From Ectocarpus siliculosus (taxonomy: Eukaryota > Sar > Phaeophyceae > Ectocarpales > Ectocarpaceae): a stretch of 27,547 nt of DNA. Every line of letters starts with the position of its first letter. Position 1 is the stretch's first letter. The stretch lies in NCBI GenBank assembly GCA_000310025.1, contig FN647863.1, positions 17,606-45,152 on the forward strand. Direction: 5' to 3'. This document shows, piece after piece, positions 11,104 through 21,500 of this stretch. A program made the translations under genes and the position numbers. The notes beneath the pieces were generated by a model that searched no databases, was not told the origin of the DNA, and worked only from the letters and a program-made list of their open reading frames with translations.

Positions 11104-12388
11104 TCAAATCGTGTTGTTGTATTTTTGGATTCAAGACGGCTTGTTGTGCTGTTGGTCTATTGCTTAATGACGGCAACGGTTTGCCAAAGCTTTCATTTCC
11201 AGCAGAAAATTATGACATTCCGTGGTTCAGTAGAGTACGGCAGTGTGGCCGCGGCGGCAGAAGACCGCTTTCATGTATTTCAAGTTTATTACGGAGCCAA
11301 CACAGATCCTCCGCATGTTTGCCTCCAAACGAACGGTGTTGTGAATATCCCCTCCGACGGGGTTACTCCATATCTGAGGTCCTCGAGTGGTGGTCGGTAC
11401 TGCTGTGCACGGGGGCACATGAACCTCATAGATTGACACAACGCAGTCCATGCCACTCTGCTTTGGGTATATATCTTGGCAGCTCGAAGGGGATGAAGCC
11501 AATCTAAGAGCGGTCGAACCATGTGTTGAGGCGAAAGTATGTTTGTTGGCCGAGGTGCATTGTAGAACAGACATCAATCGACGACACCATCCATCACCTG
11601 CGCCCAAATCTGATAGCAGAGTCAAAACTCATCCCCAACGTCGACAATAGAGAAGGTTATGTTCAGAAAGAAGGTCAAGCGTCCGGTAATATTTTCGTTC
11701 ACTTCAGCCTCAGCTTTACCGGGAAAGGCACCAACTGCTGTGCATTTCTCCCTATCGAGCACTGCCCGCAGGCACCGACACAGTCCAAATACAACATACC
11801 ACACGAAGTAACGTACGGAATATATATATTGTTTGTAGACAGACAACTACAGTGCTCACTCTGTCAAATTGTAATGGAAATCAAGGTTCCATCCGAGATC
11901 TACGATCTGGTCCCTAACGCTACGGACTTAAGTTCAAGAGATCTACAGTTCGTATAGACTGTAGACCGATCCCCAATGTCAACACTAAGCCCAAGGACGG
12001 GAACGCCAAATGCATGCGTTCGGCGAAAATGCCACCGGATATGACAACCACACAGTACGAGTGAATTCTTGAGGACAACATCAAGACGCGTTTTCCCGGA
12101 GTGAATACGGCACGACTTCGTGCCGCCGACGGCAACGGAGAGGTGTCCCGACGCGAATACCTATCTCGAGTCAACCTCAGCGACGGTAGCCTCTGCTATC
12201 ATTCTGTTCTATCTGTTCACATACACGTAGCGAAAGATGGGTATTCGGAACGTCCTGTTACACGTACATCTAAGGCAGGATACAGAGTGAGTTTCAAGCC
12301 GGAAGTCAACGAACACCAGATCGTGAACACCGCATTGCATTTCACCTCGAGACCTTTACAACATACTTCATTACACGTATTTGTTTGA
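11104..12388 (+). pseudogene. Coding-looking segments of unknown function, possibly a decayed or multi-exon secreted protein gene
   Basis: I do not recognise this gene. Near 11101-11104 an ATG opens MSNRVVVFLD, a hydrophobic LVVLLVYCLM and a likely cleavage region before QSFHFQQK, so the product may be secreted. Coding-like frames then follow in series: 11104-about 11388 (frame 1), about 11430-11650 (frame 2, WQLEGDEANLRAV), 11580-11957 (frame 0, CQIVMEIKVPSEIYD) and about 11950-12388 (frame 2, with TGA at about 12062 between TTTQYE and ILEDNIK). A donor-like CTGAG|gtcctc and an acceptor-like cctcatag could join the first two. The remaining changes of frame fit frameshifts as well as introns. 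The end converges on the cupin gene, whose stop is about 130 bp away. Confidence 0.35.
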
Positions 12389-12519
12389 ATAGAACGGATA
12401 CGATACGCAAGTGCGCCCGCACCCACGCACCCACCCCTGCCTGCATCCAACGGCTCGGGCTGAGAGTCCGCGAGCGAAACACGTTCACAGGAACGGCAGG
12501 CAACATTGTCCAACATCAT

Positions 12520-15500
12520 TTAGTACTCGTCCCCGCTGTCCTTGCTGTCCTTGGTGTCGTCGTCGTAGGTGTAGTCGTAGCTGAAGTCGTTGCCCGGCTC
12601 AGCCATGCCACACCTCTGAAGGCACTGCTGGCGAGCCGCCGCCGGTGCATCGGGGAGTGACTCGATCAGCTTCTGGAGAGCGGGCTCTTCGAAGTTCAGC
12701 GAAGCCTGTGGGTGCATCACAATGACGACAATTGAAGCCCGGTCAAGATTCTGTGGAAGGGCGATTCGAGGAATACCACATACCCTGTACTATGTATTAC
12801 CGAGTGATTGAGACATGCTTTCATGAACGTTGCAACCAAGGATTTGAAGCAGAGTGCGAAAGGCTACAACATACTATTGCTGAGAGGAACTGAGCACGCA
12901 CCTGGATGGCCTCCGTCGGCAGCTCGAAGAAGCGAGTCGTGATCGTAACGGCACCGGGGTCGTCGTTGTTCAGCGCGGCCAGGAACGTCGCCGGCTCGCA
13001 GTCAAGGTTTTGCTGGTAATGGATTAGCCCCTGAGGGAAGAAAGCCACGCCCCCCTGGGCAAGGTCATTGACGACGGCCCCCTCGCCACCGTTCTCCTCT
13101 ACGAACGCCACCCGGACTTGCTCGCCCTTGATCACGTACAACATCTGTGAATGAACGGAGTGTTATGTCGGGGGATGGGGGCGAGGTTGAGGCTCGTATA
13201 TCTTTGAGGTGAACTTCGTCCGCAGAGCGTCATACATACGTAAGTGTGGCATCACTGTGTTCATGGCTACGGTCATGATCTGCAGCTTCCGGCAACAAAT
13301 CGTCGTAGCCACAAACTCAACGTCAATTTACTTCAGGTGAAGATCGTGGTTGACTTCGCCAGCTTGTGTTCAACCGTTCACGCTTATCGCTACTACTTTC
13401 ACGGCACAGGTGATCAACTGTCCATTGCGGTCACCTCGTGACCGCCTACATGCTTCCGGTCGTGGCTAGATGGGTAGCCTTCCCAAAGAAATAACCTATC
13501 GTGGCAACAACTTGCAGCACCACCAGTGCTAGCGAGGCACTGAAATTGTAACATTTTCCCGAAACACAAACAAATACACAAGGCGCCGATGCACCAACAG
13601 CAAAAAGAAAAACACCACGAAAACGACATAATAGCTTCGACATTTCTTTCTCTCGCGGCAGGTAGTCTTTTCTCGTGCTTCCCTCTCAGGGGCACGCAGG
13701 AGGCTCGTCGGCACATTAACGCTCATGCGTGGAGCTCGGCAGGCTTCCCTGGGGCGTGTGGTTGACGGTCAAAGTCACACAGACTGGCTCTATTCCCCCG
13801 GGACGCGTTCCGCGCAGACAAGGCCTGGCGAACCAATTCTGAAACCCATCAAAAACGACAGAACGGAAAATGGCCCCCACGCACTTTTCAAACAGGTTTA
13901 TCCGGCTAGGGCAGGTTTCTCGCTGCCAACAACACCTACCCGGATAAACCTGATCATGCATACACCCCCACAATGAATCCCCGTTCATGTTGCTTGTTCA
14001 AAGCTGGCGCCATCACCTCGGTTTGTGGTATTTTGGGCTGAAAATCAGTTGTCCGATTTAGCCTTAGACTATCCAATCTCCCACACTCCTGGCAGTTTTG
14101 TTGAACCGCCCATGGGACACCCATGGGTCACCCATGGGCGCTTCATTGGCCACCCATGGTTGACCCACGGGCAGGCGGCCCATGAAGTGCCCATCGTGGG
14201 CACTTCAACCTAGAACTTCGCCACCGGCATATCAACCTACAGTAGAACTTAGCCACCAGCGCCAACCTATGTAGCACGTATCGTGTGGGCTTGGGGTAGG
14301 GGGTAGGGTTAGGGTTGTTAGCCGCTATAGTGCCCGTTCCAAAGCAGACAAACTATTGTTTAGTAGTACGCTGGTTTTGAAGGACTCTCATTGGCCGCCA
14401 ATGGGCCACCCATGGGCTGCCCACGCGCTACTCATGGGCAAGCTCATGATGGCACGGGCATGGCCATGGGTGACCCATGGGCTCGCTGGTGTAGACAAGT
14501 CTGAGCGCATGCGCCCACAGTGTTATCAGTTTGCGTTTATTAGTTGTTTGCCGATTAACATTCTGTTGTTCTATTGGAAATCTGCCATCACAAAAATCAT
14601 TCGTAAAAGAATGTATGTTTGGGTCTTCCTGGTACGTTCGAGCTGGCTCCAATGTAGAACGCGTGCCGGCTTGCTAGCGTTAGGCATTTGCCCATTAAAA
14701 ATAGGAAGGTTTGTTCGTCGAAGCAGATAGAATAAACTGGTGTTTATTTTGTAACAGTCGAATTAGAATTTGGCTTCATTTTCTACCGGAAACCCAGGGT
14801 CACGGTGTTTGGAATCATTAGTCTATAGTTGGGGGTGTCATTCCGTGATCGAGTCCACGCAGGGGCTGTAGCAAAGTCGGGTAACGTGTGACAGCTACAG
14901 AGCGTGTGAAGCAACGGAAGGACAGCAGCAGCCGCCTAACGCAGTAGCGGCGGCAGTTTAGAAAAGGGCGGGACGGGACACGGCGCAAGCATTGGGGAAG
15001 CGACCAGCACGCGACTCTCCATATAAAGGTGTGTACTCGTGTCCAACATCCATCGTGTCGGCCGTGTTCCTATTCGCGTCCCGCTACTCTTGTGACCTCA
15101 CCGCTGCGTGCATTTAGCACGAGGGGGGAGGGTGCAGTAAGATAAGCGGCGGCAAGCCACCGCAGTCTCGCTCGCCGCGCCGCTCAGATAGGTCCCTTCC
15201 CAAACATGGGATGCGGTTCATCCCAACCGAGACGTACTCTCGCTGAAGAAAAAAAATGCGGTTCGTCCCAACCGAGACGTACTCTCGCTGAAGAAAAAAA
15301 AAATAGATAAGCGGCGGCAAGCCACCGCAGTCTCGCTCGCCGCGCCGCTCAGATAGATCCCTTCCCAAACATGGGATGCGGTTCATCCCAACCGAGACGT
15401 ACTCTCGCTGAAGAAAAAAAATGCGGTTCGTCCCAACCGAGACGTACTCTCGCTGAAGAAAAAAAATTCAACGGCAAAAAGAAAGAGCGGGGCCTGTTGT

Positions 15501-18500
15501 ATGGTCGCACGCTGACTTGTCGCGGTTGATAGCAGCCATTGTACTGCACGGGGTGGAGGAACCCTGCGGCATCGGACATAACCAATCGACCCGCGGCAGT
15601 AGGGCATGATGCTGTCACGAGTATGCACATGAGGCAGGTGCCTTGTTTTCTGTTTCCCCGGCTTACTAGGGACTACTTGCCGGTACAATCTTGTCTGTGC
15701 CGCGCACAGAGGGGCATATAGCTGAAGGAATCGACGATAATATGCCCACTCACGTAAGCAATCGTCTCCACGGATGGTATCGACAAGTCCCCACTGATGG
15801 TATCGACAAGTCCCATGGCATACAAAGCGGCCGCATACGTAATCGGAAAGTGCATTCAACAGCATTCACGGGAACGGATAAAAGCAAAAACACATGCATG
15901 CGAGAGAAAGACTCAAAGAAAAAGACTGAAAAAACAAAGAAGACGAGAAAAAAAACGAGACAGCGAACTACGTGCTGTATGCATAAGGAAAAAGAAGATG
16001 AGAAAAAAATAGGGGGGGGAGGTGAAAGTGACACGCGAGGTTCGAACTCGCGAGGAACGTCAGGTAGCGGTTCCATGTTAGTGCATCACGGTCTCGAGGG
16101 GCATCACGTCAGGGGCATCACGTCAAATTTATTGCCGCTGTGACACAAACCTTCTATAAGAATACGTCACGTCCATCGACGATTAGGCGACCAAAAACGC
16201 CCGGACAGCAATTGATGCATGCCAAAAACTCGTCAACCTGCCGTAGGATTGTCTATGCGGAAGTGATCTCAATGAAAAAAAAAAAAAACAAGGACACGCA
16301 CCAGCACGGGACGCGCCAATAGTGGAAGCACTCGTCCGTGCTGTTGGCGAGTGGAAGTTAACCGATCTCAACGCAACGAAACACGAAGTCATACATGTAT
16401 CAGCACGGGATGCGCCAATGAGTGGAAGCACCCGCGCTGTTGGCGAGTAGAGTTAACCGAATTCAATGCAGCGGTAGAAAAATACCACAAATCATGCATC
16501 AGTACGGGACGCGCCAATGAGTGGAAGCACCCGTGGTGCATATGTGATGTCAGCCTCAGCACGGGACGCGCCAATGAGTGGAAGCACTCGTGCTGTTGGT
16601 GAGTAGAGTTAACCGATCTCAAAAAGAAAGAACAAAACGCCGTACATGTATCAGCACGGGACGCGCCAATGAGTGGAAGCACCCGCGCTGTTGGCGAGTA
16701 GAATTAACCGAATTCAACGCAGCGGTAGGAAATACCACAAATCATGCATCAGTACGGGACGCGCCAATGAGTAGAAGCACCCGTGCTGCATATGTGTTGT
16801 CAGCCTCAGCACGGGACGCGCCAACGAGTGGAAGCACTCGTGCTGTTGGCGAGTAGAGTTAACCGATCTCAAAAAGAAAGAACAAAACGCCGTACACGTA
16901 TCAGCACGGGACGCGCCAATGAGTGGACGCACCCGTGCTGTTGGCGAGTAGAGTTAACCGAATTCAACGCATCGAAAACGAAGTCGTACACGTATCAGTA
17001 CGGGACGCGCCAATGAGTGCTGTTGGCGAGTAGAGTTAACCGATCTCAAAAAGAAAGAACAAAACGCCGTACACGTATCAGCACGGGACGCGCCAATGAG
17101 TGGACGCACCCGTGCTGTTGGCGAGTAGAATTAACCGATCTCCACGCATCGAAAACGAAGTCGTACACGTATCAGTACGGGACGCGTCAATGAGTGGAAG
17201 CACCCGTGCTGCATATGTGTTGTCAGTTTCAGCAAGGGACGCGCCAATGAGTGCTGTTGGCGAGTAGAGTTAACCGATCTCAAAAAGAAAGAACAAAAAC
17301 GCCGTACACGTATCAGTACGGGACGCGCCAATGAGTGGACGCACCCGTGCTGTTGGCGAGTAGAATTAACCGATCTCCACGCATCGAAAACGAAGTCATA
17401 CACGTATCAGTACGGGACGCGTCAATGAGTGGAAGCACCCGTGCTCATATGTGTTGTCAGTTTCAGCAAGGGACGCGCCAATGAGTGGAAGCACCCGCGC
17501 TGCGTACAAGTATCAGTACGGGTCGCGCCAATGAGTGGAAGCACCCGTGCTGCATATGTGCTGTCAGTTTCAGCGAGGGACGCGCCAATGAGTGGAAGCA
17601 CCCGCGCTGTTGGCAAGTGGAGTTCACCGTATCCAACGCATCGAAAAAAATAGAAAAACACGTATCAGCACGGGACGCGCCAATGAGTGGAAGCACCCGT
17701 GCCGATGGCGAACCGGGGTTCACCGAATCCAAGAAAATATATGTATAAAAAAAAAAAAAGAGAAACCATCGCTAGTGTTCCAAAGAGAGAAATATTCGGG
17801 ATTGGTCGACGTCCGGTGACCGTAGCGTCAGCAGCAATAATCACTCCGTTCAATCCACAGGCGTCGAGAACGAACTAACGCGAGCTACGCGATATAACAA
17901 CGCGTCGTTCTGGGCCCGACGAAAACCCACGTCAGATAGTTTCGCCCGAAGATAGGATTTGTAGACCATTCTAACTGCAGATCCAGGCGCGCGATCGACT
18001 ACGCCCACGATGAAGAGGAAAAGAAGTGTTCCCGCAACGCCGCCCTGACGCTCGCCCGCCGCCTGCCGCCGGTCCGCTGCTTATACGACTCCAACCGCGA
18101 CCAGATGCCGACACGGGCCTCCACGCGGAGCGGCAGGGCAGCGGGTGGGCAAGCAGGGCGAGGTCGGGCGGCGACACCTTCGACACCACGCACGAGGAGG
18201 TCTACCGCGCGATCGGTGGCGAGCTCGACGGCTCGCCCCTCGACGCGCAGCGGATCACGTACTCCCGCGAGGCGTCGAGCGGTATCCTCCTCGCGAGCGC
18301 CAGGGACAGGCACCCGCGGCGACCCCCCCGCTGATGAGACTGAGCTCGCTTCTCTCCGCGGGCTGGTGGACGGCCTGAGGGAGGAGCTGCAGCGGAAGCG
18401 CGATGAGGCTGCCGGCGATCGCCAGCAGCTTCAAGCAACGATCGACGACCTGATCGCCACCCAAGCAGCAGGACCTGGCCTTCCGGGGGGGGGGTGCAAC

Positions 18501-21500
18501 TGGTGGGCACAACCGCCCCACCATCGGCCTCTCGGGCCCCCGCTACACCCAGCGCCGAGGCGGCTAAGGCTACGGCAAAGGATAGAGCGCGGATGTGGGG
18601 GGACCTCCGCCGGGTAAAAGCGTGGCTCATCCTGGGGTGGCCTCCGGCAGTTTCAAAACTGTCGCAGATGGAGTGGCAATCCTTGCTTCGCAAAGGCGTC
18701 CTGGTGACAGAGAAAGTGGCGGCATCGCTCGACACGCTCGTGGTTACTGCTTCGCCTTCAACTCGTCGTCCGGTTGCCATGATCGTAACTGCCCACACAT
18801 CCACGCCCAGAACCCTTCCCACGCTAGGCGCGGAGCGTCCGAAACTCCGGCAACCGGCGCGCGCGGCGTTGGCCACGGCAACGGGGGAGGGCGCGGAGGA
18901 GAGGCGCGCGCCGCTGGCGAGGGCGGCGCGAGACCCAAGGCCGCTGGCTTCTTCACCCACGGGAAAGACAAATAGGGGTGCGGGCTCTCCCGCGTAGCGG
19001 GGGGGCCTACCTCGGATGGCAGCGCACCTGCGGCTAAATCGAACGGCAGCACGCCGGTCTACACGAGGTTGGCTCCAGGGCTATCAGCAGGTTCAGGACC
19101 CGGGACAGGCAGGACGGGACTTTGTTACCGACGTCTTGGCATGCAGCTCGTCGAGCACTCAGTTGCGTCTTCGTCTAGAAGGACTTACACGTCAGGCTTC
19201 AACTCTTGGTGCACGTTTCGCAGGCTGACGGAGAAGCCCAAGTTCCTAGGGCAACGTGCCGGGGACCTTCATGTGTGGGAGTTGATAGACTTCGTAGCCT
19301 GGTGTTTCGAGTCTGAGGGTAATCTAGCGAGTACAATATCCGGAAAACTCACGGCTGTACAACATTTTCATAGGCTGGAAGCTTCTGTCGAGCTAGACTT
19401 GTCGTCTCCGATGTTGAAATGTGCGCTAAGGGGGATTGCGAGGAACCACGTGGCTGTGGGGACGATACGCCGTGTGCGCCTGCCTGTGTCTTGGCGTATG
19501 CTGCTGGACGGGGAAAGCGCAAGCCAGAACTGGGGGGAAGGGGGCAGAGTGATGTGGCTGTGTCTGTGCTTGTCCTATCTCTTTATCACACGGTCTGATG
19601 AGGTGTTCGCGAATGATGCGGGCAGGGTGCATGAGGCACACTGTCTTACGAGGGCGGACGTAGCATTGTTTGCTGGCGAGACGCAATTAGTCTTTAGTCA
19701 CTATCGTAGAGCAGACCGTGTCGAAATGAGGTTTAGAGGGCACAAGGCCGATCAAGAGCAGAAAGGAAACATACGGGTTCGTACGCGAGACGAAGTCACC
19801 GGACCGCAGTCAGGTGTGAGAGCACGCGGCGGCGCGGTGGCTCTTGTGGTGGAGCTGTTATCGTGTCATGCGACGTTGCCTGACTCCGCACCGTTGGCTT
19901 CGTACCGTAGTGGAAGAGCAGTGAGAGTAGTGAGGTATACTGCTGCCCTCCGTGCAGTCAGAGAAGTGGTAGCGAAGTCGGGGCGTAACCCCCAGGAGTA
20001 CGCGTTGCACTCGTTGCGAATTGGAGGCGCGACGGCTCTTGCATCGGGCGGAGACATCGCAGAACGAGTGATTCAGAGAGAAGGGAAGTGGAGGTCGGAT
20101 GCATACAAGCCGTACGCGCGAAACAATGTAGAGGATTCGCGGCGAGTGTCACGGAAACTTACAGACGGCAGTAGGATCGTATCGAGACAGCCGGGGGAGG
20201 GGACCGTCTGGGGGAACGGATAGTTGACTTTATTCGGTGGTCGTCCAGAAACTGACCTCGATGTGGGTGTTGTAGAATGGTGTGTACCATTTGAGGACTT
20301 GTTCAGTTTTGGGACTCCTGCGTTTGCAGTGGTAGTCCCCCGGATAGTATTTGTGGGGAGAGAGATGGATTTGTAAGAGTTGACGCCGGCCTTTGCAGCT
20401 AACGCGGCCGGAGAGACGATGAGCGTTTCGTGGGTCTCTCTCCCCAACACGTAGCCTAGAAACCGAAGAAATAATGAAGCAATTCGAAAGAAAACAAAAT
20501 AAAAGGAAGGTTTGTTCGTCGAAGCAGATAGAATAAACTGGTGTTTATTTTGTAACAGTCGAATTAGAATTTGGCTTCATTTTCTACCGGAAACCCAGGG
20601 TCACGGTGTTTGGAATTATTAGTCTATAGTTGGGGGTGTCATTCCGTGATCGAGTCCACGCAGGGGCTGTAGCAAAGTCGGGTAACGTGTGACAGCTACA
20701 GAGCGCGTGAAGCAACGGAAGGACAGCAGCAGCCGCCTAACGCAGTAGCGGCGGCAGTTTAGAAAATCCCGCCCTCCCATCCCTTTTCTTTCGAAGGTGG
20801 GGGCATAAGTTCGGGAATATTCGGTATCTAGTCAGGTGTTGTAGAATGGTGTGTACCATTTGAGGACTTGGTCAGTTTTGGGACTCCTGCGTTTGCAGTC
20901 GTAGTCCCCCGGCTAGTATTTGTGGGGAGAGAGATGGATTTGTAAGAGTTGACGCCGGCCTTTGCAGCTAACGCGGCCGGAGAGACGATGAGCGTTTCGT
21001 GCGTCTCTCTCCCCAACACGTAGCCTAGAAACCGAAGAAATAATGAAGCAATTCGAAAGAAAACAAAATAAAAACACACAGCCTATTTCCGGCAATACGC
21101 ATGTGGTCTTGCGTCGCCCGCGGGAAGCTTGACACCCACGTCTCCAGAAGGGAGACCTTGCAAAGTCTACAATATGTAGTAGTCTATGTGCTCGATACCT
21201 CCAGACTGTTCTTACACATGAGTGTAGTAGACAAGATCAATCTGTTGCAATATCTTTTGACGTAAGATGGAGAATGAGACCTTTAGTCTAACCCGAAACC
21301 GAGAATGAGAGGAGTTTCACAAGAATTACATAGCGCTACAGCAGTACAGCACGGCAGCGGATTAGGAAACAACCGTCGATTGAACGCTGCAGGCTCGTTC
21401 ACCTCCGTGGCACGCGGGTGGATGTGAGGCAGATTGATGGCGCATGGGTCGAGGTTCACAAGGGCCATCGAGATGCCTTGTCCGTCCAGAGCCGGCAGCT

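Larger units (their letters stand above)
14703..21073 (+). mobile_element. Tyrosine-recombinase retroelement with split direct repeats (Ngaro/PAT-like), lacking RT
   Basis: Ends are defined by repeats in the order A1 (14703-14965), internal region, B1 (20266-20504), A2 (20504-20766), a 68-bp gap and B2 (20835-21073). B1 runs directly into A2. This split-direct-repeat layout is the hallmark of Ngaro, PAT and related YR retrotransposons, which replicate through a circular form and integrate with a tyrosine recombinase. Inside are a TATA-bearing leader, tandem repeats, a minisatellite, a decayed gag-like ORF and an intact recombinase gene. The gag-like ORF and the recombinase are separated by less than 170 bp, so the RT-RNase H ORF normally present is absent. 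Either this is a non-autonomous deletion derivative mobilised in trans, or it belongs to a group that never carried RT. Repeat pairs are about 98-99% identical by eye, so insertion is recent. It lies antisense to the cupin gene. Confidence 0.85.
13145..21402 (-). other. Intron 2 of the cupin gene (8,258 bp), transposon-filled
   Basis: The intron starts at 21402 with gtgaac and ends at 13145 with ...cattcacag, both read on the minus strand. It splits the cupin between the Glu ligand of box 1 and the next beta strand. About 77% of it is the split-direct-repeat element at 14703-21073. The part at 13145-14702 holds CCCATGGG clusters, two hairpins and a ggggtagggttagggtt motif near 14299. No further gene is supported in that part. 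Confidence 0.85.

Noticed and set aside
16302-17703. Many overlapping 60-97-residue ORFs with GRANEWKHP or SARDAPMSGS motifs
   Set aside because: They appear in several frames on both strands with the periodicity of the minisatellite and have no start or splice logic; they are translations of the repeat.
15141-17703. CRISPR array
   Set aside because: Units are long, spacers are themselves repeated, there are no cas genes, and the context is eukaryotic.
18202-19052. Long minus-strand ORFs across the gag-like region (252 and 102 residues)
   Set aside because: Shadows of GC-rich plus-strand coding sequence; they lack motifs, while the plus frames carry a coiled coil and a CCCH finger.
14703-20766. 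A1 and A2 as LTRs of an ordinary LTR retrotransposon
   Set aside because: The second pair B1/B2, with B1 fused to A2 and B2 outside, plus a tyrosine recombinase and no DDE integrase or protease, fits split direct repeats better.
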